A DNA stretch of 64,000 nucleotides from NCBI RefSeq assembly GCF_013087525.1, contig NZ_JABFCS010000001.1, positions 2,666,001 through 2,730,000 of the forward strand, given 5' to 3'. Position numbers and translations under genes: made by a program. Within the stretch, counting starts at the first letter, position 1. Each line of letters opens with the position of its first letter. Positions 49,012-57,101 of this stretch are shown here, one piece after another. A model generated the notes under the pieces. It searched no databases, had not been told where the DNA came from, and saw nothing but the letters and a program-made list of their open reading frames with translations. The DNA is from Ramlibacter montanisoli (GTDB lineage: Bacteria; Pseudomonadota; Gammaproteobacteria; Burkholderiales; Burkholderiaceae_C).

Positions 49012-49394
49012 GGCGGCTTGTTCGCCTGCTGCTGCTGTCGCTCGGCCTGGCGCTGGGTTCTGCCATCATGACGCCGGCGGCCGCCGAATACGGCGACGTC
49101 GTGATCGACCGGCTGTCGAGCAAGAGCGGCGTGCGCGCGGTGGTGTTCCCGCACTGGTTCCACCGCATCCGCTACCGCTGCAAGGTGTGCCACTCCGAGC
49201 TGGGCTTCAAGATGCGGGCCGGCGCCAACCTCGTGCAGATGAACGACATCATCAACGGCAAGTTCTGCGGCATGTGCCACAACGGCCAGGTGGCCTGGGC
49301 ACCGGACCGCTGCGACCTGTGCCACTCGGCCAAGCCCGGCGTGGCCGCGGGGATCTACGGATCGTCCGAAACGAAAGGGCCCGGCAAGTGGTGA
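49008..49394 (+). CDS. c7-like triheme cytochrome (copy A')
   Basis: A 128-residue exported triheme protein (signal LLLLSLGLALGSAIMTPAAA) with CKVCH, CGMCH and CDLCH. The region YGDVVIDRLSSKSGVRAVVF and FPHWFHRIRYRCKVCH is nearly identical to copy A at 45082. Only two distal histidines are present for three hemes, so one may use Met or a His from a partner. It overlaps its neighbours by 4 bases on both sides. Confidence 0.9.
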   Translation: MRRLVRLLLLSLGLALGSAIMTPAAAEYGDVVIDRLSSKSGVRAVVFPHWFHRIRYRCKVCHSELGFKMRAGANLVQMNDIINGKFCGMCHNGQVAWAPDRCDLCHSAKPGVAAGIYGSSETKGPGKW

Positions 49395-50398
49395 CACCCG
49401 TTTCCCTGCGCCGCCGCTCGCTGGCATTGGCCGGCGGCGCGCTCGCGCTCGGCCTGGGCGGCTGCGCCGCGCTGGACGAACCCGCGGGCGGGCCGGCGCC
49501 GGCGCCCACCGCGGACCCGACGCGGCTGCTCACGCCCTGGCTCAGTCTCAACGGCGGCTGGCGCGTGCAGGCGCAGCAGTTCCCGCAGGCGGCGCAACCG
49601 ACCGGGCAGCGCATCACCTTCGTGCAGCCCACCGGCGTGGCGGCCCGCAACGACCTGCTGCTGGTGGCCGACGCCGGCGCCCGCACGCTGCTGCGCGTGG
49701 AACGCGCGCGCGACGCCGTCGCGCCCTTCGCGGCGTTCACCGGCGGCGGTGCCGACACCGGCACCTCGCTGCAGCTGGGCGCGGACTTCAGCGCCTGGGT
49801 CGCGCTGCCGGCCGAACACATGGTGGTGCAGTACGACGCGCGCGGCCGCATCGTGCGGCGCTGGATCGACGAATCCGACGCGCCGCGGCCGGTGGCCGTG
49901 GCGGTGCCCGAGGACCGCAGCGAGATCCTGGTGGGCGATGGCGCCACGGCGCGCGTGATCGTGTTCGACCCGCTCGGGCGGCCGCTGGGCGTGCTCGGTG
50001 GCCGCCGTCCGGCCGTGCTGCAAAGCCTCAGCGCGATGACGCTGGGGCCGCGCGGCCTCTACGTGCTGGATCGCCTCGCGCAGCAGGTCGTGGTGCTGGA
50101 CCGGCGCGGGCTGCCGGTGGAAGTGATCGGCGAGAACCAGCTGGTGCAGCCGCGCGCGCTGGCCGTGGACCGCGCCGGCCGCGTGTTCGTCAGCGACGAC
50201 GCCGGGCAGCGCATCAAGGTGTTCCGCGGCCCGCAGCTGCTCGCCAGCGTGGGCGGCGCCGGCAACGGGCCGGGCCGCTTCGGCCGCATCGAATCGCTGG
50301 CCATCGACGGCAACCTGCTGTACGTGGCGGACAGCGTGAACGCGCGCGTGCACGTGATGATGGTCGCGCCGGTCGCCCTGGAGGAGCCGCCGCGATGA
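49391..50398 (+). CDS. NHL-type beta-propeller lipoprotein 2
   Basis: A 335-residue lipoprotein (lipobox LGLGGC) starting at a GTG that overlaps the cytochrome stop by 4 bases. Repeats such as VFVSDDAGQRIKVFRGP and LYVADSVNARVHVMMVA fit NHL blades, though less regular than in the protein at 39734. It immediately precedes a second similar lipoprotein, suggesting paired scaffolds for the undecaheme cytochrome that follows. Confidence 0.85.
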   Translation: MTPVSLRRRSLALAGGALALGLGGCAALDEPAGGPAPAPTADPTRLLTPWLSLNGGWRVQAQQFPQAAQPTGQRITFVQPTGVAARNDLLLVADAGARTLLRVERARDAVAPFAAFTGGGADTGTSLQLGADFSAWVALPAEHMVVQYDARGRIVRRWIDESDAPRPVAVAVPEDRSEILVGDGATARVIVFDPLGRPLGVLGGRRPAVLQSLSAMTLGPRGLYVLDRLAQQVVVLDRRGLPVEVIGENQLVQPRALAVDRAGRVFVSDDAGQRIKVFRGPQLLASVGGAGNGPGRFGRIESLAIDGNLLYVADSVNARVHVMMVAPVALEEPPR

Positions 50399-51459
50399 GG
50401 CGCGTGCTGCGTACCTGCGCACTCGCGCTCGCCGCGCTGCTGGCGGGCTGCGCCAGCGAACCCATGGTGATGCGGCTGGACGCGCCGGCGGCGGGCAGCG
50501 GCCTGTACCCCTCGCCGCAGACGCAGGAAGTGCCGCGCTACCGCTACCTCGGCCAGCTCACGGGCGAAGGCAATTTCAGGCCCCGCGACGGCGCGAGCCG
50601 CAGCCCCGGGCGGCGGCTGCTGGCGCTGATCGCCGGGCTCGACGAACGCCCGGACCAGCCGGTGGTGCTGCAACGGCCGCAGACCGGCATGGTCGACGCC
50701 ACTGGCCGCGTGCTGGTGACGGACGTGAGCCGCAACGCGGTGTTCGTCTTCGACGAGGCCGCCGGCAAGCTGGACGTGTGGGAACGTGCCGCCCTCGGGC
50801 TGCGCTTCGAGGCGCCGATCGGCATCGCCGCCGGCGCCGCGGGCGAGATCCTGGTGGCGGACGCGGAACTGGCGCGCGTGTTCCGGCTGGCCCCCGACGG
50901 CAACCCGCGCGGCGAGTTCGGCGCGGGGCAGCTGGTGCGGCCCACCGGCGTCGTGCGCGACGCGGCACGCGGCCGCATCTTCGTGGCCGACACGCATGCG
51001 CACGACATCAAGGTGTTCGACGACGCGGGCCGGCTGGTGAGCACCTGGGGCAAGCGCGGCGACGGGCCGGGCGAGCTGAACTTCCCGACGCACCTGGCGC
51101 TCAGCGACGGCATGCTGCTGGTGTCCGATTCCATGAACGCGCGCGTGCAGGGCTTCGACCGCACCGGCCAGCCCGTGCTGGCGTTCGGCCGCCGCGGCGT
51201 GTACGTGGGCAACCTGGTGCGGCCCAAGGGCGTGGCCGCCGACGACGAAGGAAACCTCTACGTGGTGGAGTCCATGCACGACACGCTGATCGTCTACGAT
51301 CGCGAGGGCCGCCTGCTGATGTCGCTGGGCGGCAGCGACGGCGAGGCGGGACGCTTCTACCTTCCCTCGGGCGTCTGGGTGGACAGCCGCAACCGCGTGT
51401 TCGTCGCCGACATGTTCAATGGCCGCATCGCGGTGTTCCAGTTCCTTGGCGGAAATTGA
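50395..51459 (+). CDS. NHL-type beta-propeller lipoprotein 3
   Basis: A 354-residue lipoprotein (lipobox LLAGC) with clear NHL repeats: GRIFVADTHAHDIKVFDDAG, LLVSDSMNARVQGFDRTG, LYVVESMHDTLIVYDREG and VFVADMFNGRIAVFQF. It is coupled to its neighbours by ATGA and TGATG overlaps. It is closer in sequence style to the NHL protein at 39734 than to its immediate neighbour. Confidence 0.9.
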   Translation: MRRVLRTCALALAALLAGCASEPMVMRLDAPAAGSGLYPSPQTQEVPRYRYLGQLTGEGNFRPRDGASRSPGRRLLALIAGLDERPDQPVVLQRPQTGMVDATGRVLVTDVSRNAVFVFDEAAGKLDVWERAALGLRFEAPIGIAAGAAGEILVADAELARVFRLAPDGNPRGEFGAGQLVRPTGVVRDAARGRIFVADTHAHDIKVFDDAGRLVSTWGKRGDGPGELNFPTHLALSDGMLLVSDSMNARVQGFDRTGQPVLAFGRRGVYVGNLVRPKGVAADDEGNLYVVESMHDTLIVYDREGRLLMSLGGSDGEAGRFYLPSGVWVDSRNRVFVADMFNGRIAVFQFLGGN

Positions 51460-53918
51460 TGACCCGTCTTCCCATCCTGATCCCTTCCCTCCTCCTCGCC
51501 GCGCTGGCACTCCTGTGCGCCGGCCCCGCGTCGGCGGCCAAGGTGTCGGACATCTCGAACACGAAGCACAACCTGTCGGCCTCGGGGCCGGGCACGGTCA
51601 AGGCGACCACCGAGTCGCAGATCTGCGTGTTCTGCCACACGCCGCACGCCGCCGAGTCGCTCCCGGGCGCGCCGCTGTGGAACCGCAAGCTGTCCGGCCA
51701 GACCTACCAGGGCACCACCTACAACTCCAGCTCGATCGAAGCGAGCATCGACGAACTGTCCCAGGGCCCGAGCGGCCTGTCCAAGCTGTGCCTGTCCTGC
51801 CATGACGGCACCATGGCGATCGGCAACGTCAACGTCCTGAACGGCAAGGCCAACCAGACCATCACGATGACCGGCACCGGCGCCGGCAGCACCATGCCGC
51901 CCGGCGCGGGCCTCACCACCGGCTTCACGCGCAACCTCGGCGTGGACCTCACCAACGACCACCCGATCTCCTTCACCTACGACGCGGCGCTCGCCACGCG
52001 CGACGGCGCAAGCTGCGCACGCCCGACGGCACGACGGTGGGAACCCGCGTGCGCGGCCAGGCCAAGCCGAAGCTGCCGCTGGAAGACGGGAAGATGCAGT
52101 GCACCACCTGCCACGACCCGCACCTGAAGGAGACCGACCCCAGCAAGGGCGCGGCGAAGTTCCTGCGCCTGAACCGCCTGCAGGAAACCGCGCCCAGCGG
52201 CGGGCTGTTCTCCGAGACCGGCGACACCTTCTGCCTGGCCTGCCACGACAAGGCCGGCCAGCTGTGGGCGCAGTCCGCGCACGCCAATCCGCTGGTGGCC
52301 GACGAACAGTTCAACACCACCGCCGCCAACCTGCGCGAGTTCCCCGCCAACCTGCCGGTGTGGCGGGCCGCCTGCCTGAGCTGCCACGACACGCACACGG
52401 TGCAGGGCTCGCGCCGCCTGCTGCGCGAAGGCACCGACAGCGCCGCCACGCCCAAGGCGGGCGGCAACCCTGCGATCGAGGAAACCTGCTACCAGTGCCA
52501 CTTCCTCGCTGGCGCAGAGCGCGCTGACCAATGTGACGGCGGTGCCGAACATCAAGGACGACTTCGCGCTGCCGCGCCGCATGCCGATCCGCAACACGGA
52601 GCAGCAGACCGGCAGCGAGGTGCACGACATCGGCACCGGCACCGGCGTGCAGCGCGGCAAGGACTTCGTCGAGGCGCCGGCGCTCCTGGGCAAGGGCAAT
52701 CCGGCCAACCGCCACGTGGAGTGCACCGACTGCCACAACCCGCACCGCGTGATCAAGAACCGGCTGTTCAACGCCAGTGCCACCACCCCGGATGCCGCGG
52801 GCACGCACAACCACGCGGCGGGGCACACCAACATCGCCTCCGGCGTGCTCAAGGGCTCGCACGGGGTGGAGCCGGTGTACGGCGGCGCGACCTTCGGCAC
52901 CTTGCCGAGCAGCTTCGACGTCAAGCGCGGCGACGGCGGCGTGGGCGCCAGCACCGCCGTGGGCAGCGCCTGGGTGACGCGCGAATACCAGGTGTGCCTC
53001 AAGTGCCACTCCACCTACGCCTACGACACGCCGCCCAGGCTGGGTGACAGCGGCGGCGGCACGCCCTCCACCACCAACGGCCTGCTGAACTACACCGACC
53101 AGGCCATGGAGTTCCAGGCGCCCGCGGCGCACAAGGGCCAGGTGACCACCACCGACAGCGGCGCCTTCCAGGGCACGCCGCCGGGGCGGACCTACACGGT
53201 GAACTTCCGCACCAACAACCACCGTTCCTGGCACCCGGTGATCGACAACACCGGGCGCACGCACGCCGTCCGCAACACCAGCGAGACCTCCTGGCGGGCG
53301 CCGTGGAACCTGACGGCCAACGTGGGCTCGCAGACCATGTACTGCAGCGACTGCCACGGCTCCAACACCGCCGCCGACACGGTGGTCCCGGCGGGCGGCG
53401 AGAACGGCAGCCCCTGGGGCCCGCACGGCTCGGCCAACAACTTCATCCTCAAGGGCACCTGGGACGCCGCCAGCGGCAGCGGCCAGGCCAACACCCTGTG
53501 CTTCAAGTGCCACAACCCGTCGACCTACGCCACCTCGGGCGGCAGCGGCGGGACCGGCTTCTTCGGCGGCGGCCGCGGCAACCTGCACGCCTACCATACC
53601 GAGAAGATCGGCCGCATCCGCTGCACCTGGTGCCACATCGCCGTGCCGCACGGCTGGAAGAACAAGGCCTTCCTGGTCAACCTGAACGACGTGGGACCGG
53701 AGGCCGGGCTGGCACCGGGCACGCAGGTGCGAAACGGCACCCGCGCGACCTACAGCGCGGCCCCGTACTACCTCAACGCGGTGCTGAAGGTGCGCACCTT
53801 CGGCACCAGCGGCAACTGGAGCGAGGGCAACTGCGGCTCGGTCGGCGCACCGGGCAACGGGTCGTCCGGCCGCGACTGGATGCGCGACTCCAGCGAAGCC
53901 TGCGTGAACGCGCCCTGA
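51459..53918 (+). CDS. Undecaheme cytochrome c, OmcE/OmcS-like start (two frameshifts)
   Basis: About 820 residues with signal ALALLCAGPASA and eleven CxxCH motifs: CVFCH, CLSCH, CTTCH, CLACH, CLSCH, CYQCH, CTDCH, CLKCH, CSDCH, CFKCH and CTWCH. The beginning (SNTKHNLSASGPG, QICVFCHTPHAAES, PLWNRKLSG, LTNDHPISFTYD) is close to the tetraheme protein at 41092 and to OmcE-type proteins. Extra histidines (about 20) suffice for bis-His coordination. Frameshifts near 52015 and 52505 offset each other. It is the largest candidate for an outer-surface terminal cytochrome. Confidence 0.87.
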
Positions 53919-53925
53919 GGACGAC

Positions 53926-54897
53926 GTGAAGCAGATGCTGCGCACCCTGGCATCGAACCGGCTGATGATGGCCGGCTTCGCGCTGCTCGCCGTGGGGACC
54001 GTGGCTTCGTACAAGCTGCCGGGCGTGCCGGTGGCGGTGCTGGTCGCCCCGCTCGCGCTGCTTGCGGTGAACCTGGCGGCGGCGATCGCCGCGCGGCCGG
54101 CGCTGCGCCGCGGCGGCCTGGGCGTGTTCCACGTTTGCCTGCTGGCGCTCATGCTGCTGGCCGGCTGGGGCCGGCTGGTGCACCTGGACGGCCGGGTGGA
54201 AGTGACCGAAGGCACGGTGCTGGATCCCGCGCAGATCGAGGTGACCGCGCAAGGTCCCTGGCACGGCGACGCATGGCGCCTGCTGGGATTCCAGCAGGGC
54301 CTCTGGGAAGTGGACTACGCGCCGCGCGTGTGGCGCACGCACACCCGCAGCCAGGTCTGGCTGCCGGGCGAGCGCGCGCCGCTGGTGGTCGGCGACGACA
54401 CGCCGCTGGTGCTGGACGGCTACCGCTTCTACACCACGTCCAACAAGGGATTCGCACCCGTCATCACCTGGCAGGCCGAAGGCGCGGAGCCGGTGAGCGG
54501 CGTGCTGCACATGCCCTCGTACCCCGCGCTGGAATGGAAGCAGGAGCAGGCCTGGCAGGCACCCGACGGCCGCGAGCTGCGCTTCTGGCTGAAGGTGGAT
54601 GCCAAGGTGCCGCCGGACGCGCGCTGGACCCTGGCGCCGCAGTCCACGCCGGCGGTGCTGGCCGTTTCGCTGGACGGACAGCGGCACGAGCTGCGCGCCG
54701 GCCAATCCGTGCAGCTGCGCGGCGCGACCCTGCGCTTCGACCGGCTCAACGGCTGGATGGGCTACAAGATCTTCTACGACCCGACGCTGATCCCGATGCT
54801 GCTGGTGGCGCTGGCGGGCGTGGCCGGCCTGGCCTGGCACCTGTGGCATCGCGTCGGCGCGCTGGCCCCCGCGCCGGCGGAAGGAGCACCCGCGTGA
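53926..54897 (+). CDS. ResB-like cytochrome c biogenesis protein
   Basis: A 323-residue inner-membrane protein starting at GTG. Three hydrophobic segments occur in the first ~90 residues and one near the end, with a ResB-type periplasmic domain between (SYPALEWKQEQAWQ, RLNGWMGYKIFYDPTLIPML with DPT at the membrane). ResB acts with CcsA in System II heme ligation. It is shorter than classical ResB and may be specialised. It overlaps ccsA by a GTGA. Confidence 0.8.
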   Translation: MKQMLRTLASNRLMMAGFALLAVGTVASYKLPGVPVAVLVAPLALLAVNLAAAIAARPALRRGGLGVFHVCLLALMLLAGWGRLVHLDGRVEVTEGTVLDPAQIEVTAQGPWHGDAWRLLGFQQGLWEVDYAPRVWRTHTRSQVWLPGERAPLVVGDDTPLVLDGYRFYTTSNKGFAPVITWQAEGAEPVSGVLHMPSYPALEWKQEQAWQAPDGRELRFWLKVDAKVPPDARWTLAPQSTPAVLAVSLDGQRHELRAGQSVQLRGATLRFDRLNGWMGYKIFYDPTLIPMLLVALAGVAGLAWHLWHRVGALAPAPAEGAPA

Positions 54898-55715
54898 TCC
54901 ACCCGCTCGACACCTGGGTCCTGTACGCGGCCGCCGCGCTGGTGGTGCTGTCGGCCGCCGTGTCCTGGCGTTCGCTGGCCGTGCCCGCCAACGTGGGCCC
55001 GCGCATCCCGCTGCTGCTGGCCGACTTCGCGCTGGCCGCGCTGGTCGCGGGCCTGGCCCTGCGCTGGATGCGCCTGGGGCACGGCCCCTTCCTCAACATG
55101 TTCGAGATCCTCGCCAGCAGCCTGCTGAGCCTGGGCCTGATCTGGCGCCTGGCCAGCACGCGGGTGGCGGTGCTGCGCGACACGGCCGCCGTGGTCTGGT
55201 CGCTGCTGGGCGTGATGGCGCTCTGGCTGCTGGCCGTCGAACCCCGCGACAGCATCCTGCCGCCAACCTACGAGATGCCGGTGCTGTGGTTCCACGTGGC
55301 GCTGGGCAAGGTCTTCCTGGGCTGCGCGCTGGTGGCCACCGGGCTGGCCGGGGTGCTGCTCGCCCGCCGCACGGTGCGCGGCGCCCGCTGGTTCCGCCGC
55401 ATGCCGGCCGATCCCACGGTCGATTTCCTGGCCTGGCGCTTCATGCTGGCCGCCCTGGTGTTCGAGAGCCTGATGCTGATTGCCGGCGCGGTGTGGGCGC
55501 AGGACGCCTGGGGCCGCTACTGGGCCTGGGACCCGCTGGAGACCTGGGCCTTCATCACCTGGCTGGCGCTGGCCGCCGCCGTGCATGCGCGCATCACCTG
55601 GCGGGTCAGCCCGCGGGCCGGCGCGCTGATGATCCTGGGCGTGTTCGTGATCGCCTTCCTCACCTTCTTCGGCGTGCCCTTCGTCACGCTCGCGCCGCAT
55701 CAGGGAGCCGTATGA
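54894..55715 (+). CDS. CcsA/ResC-like heme handling protein
   Basis: A 273-residue inner-membrane protein with eight predicted helices. The tryptophan-rich heme motif is WGRYWAWDPLETWAFITW, followed by LALAAAVHARI and near the end FGVPFVTLAPH. Together with the ResB-like neighbour it forms a complete System II synthase. It also carries HGPFLNMFEILASSLL typical of the family. It overlaps the TPR gene by 4 bases. Confidence 0.88.
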   Translation: MIHPLDTWVLYAAAALVVLSAAVSWRSLAVPANVGPRIPLLLADFALAALVAGLALRWMRLGHGPFLNMFEILASSLLSLGLIWRLASTRVAVLRDTAAVVWSLLGVMALWLLAVEPRDSILPPTYEMPVLWFHVALGKVFLGCALVATGLAGVLLARRTVRGARWFRRMPADPTVDFLAWRFMLAALVFESLMLIAGAVWAQDAWGRYWAWDPLETWAFITWLALAAAVHARITWRVSPRAGALMILGVFVIAFLTFFGVPFVTLAPHQGAV

Positions 55716-56244
55716 AGAACCGCACCACCCTTGCCGCCACCATCCTGATCGTCGCCCTGCTGCTGGTCGCCGGGCTGGTCAAGTGGTTCTCCGAGCCGCG
55801 CTTCGTCAGCCGCCTGGAGCACCAGCAGCAGATGCAGCAGCAGGAGCTGCGCAAGCGCTTCGAGCAGGCGGTGGTCATGCTGCACGCGAAGCAGTACGAG
55901 CACGCGATCACCGCGCTGCACCGGGTGCTGGAGATCGCGCCGCGCATGCCCGAGGCCCACGCCAACATGGGCTATGCGCTGCTGGGCATGGAGAGGCCCG
56001 ACGCGGCGCGCGGCTTCTTCGAGGCGGCCGTGGAACTGAACCCCCGCCAGGCCAACGCCTATTACGGGATGGCGCTGGCATCCGAGGCGATGAAGGACTA
56101 CGAGATGGCGCTGGGCGCCATGCGGACCTACCTGCACTTCGCCCCCGCCCAGGACCCCTACCGCGCCCGCGCGCGTTCGGCGCTTTGGGAGTGGGAGGAG
56201 AAGCTCGGCCGCCACGCCCCGGCCGGCGCCCCCGGGCCCGCTAG
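55712..56244 (+). CDS. Membrane-anchored TPR protein (frameshift near 56230)
   Basis: About 177 residues: an N-terminal membrane helix (LAATILIVALLLVAGLVKWF), then TPR repeats (AITALHRVLEIAPRMPEAHA, GFFEAAVELNPRQANAYYGM) and a final helix. It resembles the TPR half of CcmI/CcmH and may hold apocytochrome. One C missing in the CCCCCGGG run near 56230 removes the stop. With it the protein ends at TAG 56242-56244. The frame would otherwise run into the next gene. Confidence 0.75.
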
Positions 56245-56283
56245 CGCCCCGCTCCCCTCCGGCTCCTTCTTCCGGCTTCCTGT

Positions 56284-56321
56284 TTCCGGGAACCGCCGCC
56301 CCCCTTCCCCGCGTGCGGGAA
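56284..56321. promoter_or_regulatory. Paired TTCC...GGAA dyads ahead of the late ccm operon
   Basis: TTCCGGGAA (56284-56292) and TTCCC-N7-GGGAA (56305-56321) start 21 bases apart, paralleling 40905-40942. Both lie 60-100 bases before the sigma-54-like element at 56384. Confidence 0.4.
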
Positions 56322-56349
56322 GCAGCCAGGAGTCTGCGCGGCAGAAATA

Positions 56350-56365
56350 CGGGCCTGCAGGCCCG
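56350..56365. repeat. Perfect 16-bp palindrome CGGGCCTG/CAGGCCCG
   Basis: Lies between the TPR gene and the ccm promoter. It could be a terminator stem without T tract or a protein site. Confidence 0.4.
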
Positions 56366-56383
56366 GTTACAGGGGTGACAGGC

Positions 56384-56399
56384 TGGCACGGTCCGTGCA
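56384..56399 (+). promoter_or_regulatory. Sigma-54 promoter of the late ccm operon
   Basis: TGGCACG-N4-GTGCA, perfect -24 half and one mismatch in the -12 half, GG and GC ten bases apart. It lies 35 bases before the CcmC-like start. Confidence 0.55.
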
Positions 56400-56432
56400 G
56401 ACAGCAGCTCCCCAGGAGCCCCGACCTTGCCC

Positions 56433-57101
56433 ATGCCGCTTTTCAGCCCTTCCGGCCTTGCCGTGCGTCCCGCCCACCGGGCGGTGCGCGCGCTCGCGAC
56501 CCGGGGTCCTGCTGGGCCTGGCGGCGCTGGCGATCGGCATGCTGCCCGGGGACGCCGGCGCGTCCCCGGGCGCCTTCGCCATCCTGTTCCTGCACGTTCC
56601 GGCCGCCTGGCTGTCGCTGCTGTTGTTTACTGCCGCTGCTGGTTGCGCCGCGGTCACGGTGGCCAACCGCCGCCCTGCCGCCGCCATGGCATTGCAGGCG
56701 ATCGCGCCCGTCGGCGTGGTAGCTTCCGTGCTCGCGTTGTGGACGGGCCTGGCCAGCCAGCGCGCCTATGGCGCCTGGTGGGGCTGGGACGCCCGGCTCG
56801 TGTGCGAGCTGGTCCTGCTGCTGCTGTTCGCCGGCGCCATGGCGCTGCGGTCGGTGACGGCGGATCCGGGGCGCGCGGAGCTGGCGGCGGCGGTGCTGGT
56901 GCTGGTCGGTGCGTTGAACATCCCCATGGTCTACCTCACGGTGGACTGGTGGAATACCCTGCATGAGCGTGCCGCCGCCGGTGTCGGCCGCTCTCCTACG
57001 CTGTCGCGGCCATGGCCGCGATGACGCTGGCGTTCTGCATGTCCGCAGGCGCCGTGGTGTTGGCGCGCCTGCAGGCAGGCGCACCCAAGGAGCAAGAATG
57101 A
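56433..57101 (+). CDS. Second CcmC-like heme handling protein (two frameshifts)
   Basis: About 223 residues with six helices. It has FLHVPAAWLSLLLF with the first heme His, a tryptophan-rich motif GAWWGWDARLVCELVLLL and DWWNTLHE with the second His. Frameshifts near 56500 (extra G) and 56990 (lost base) offset each other. It lacks CcmA/CcmB partners here and starts an operon with ccmF, so it may feed heme to CcmE made from the other locus, or directly to CcmF. Confidence 0.8.

Noticed and set aside
54149..54457. Antisense and alternative frames within the ResB/CcsA genes
   Set aside because: These are Arg/Pro-rich shadow frames with no start-site support.
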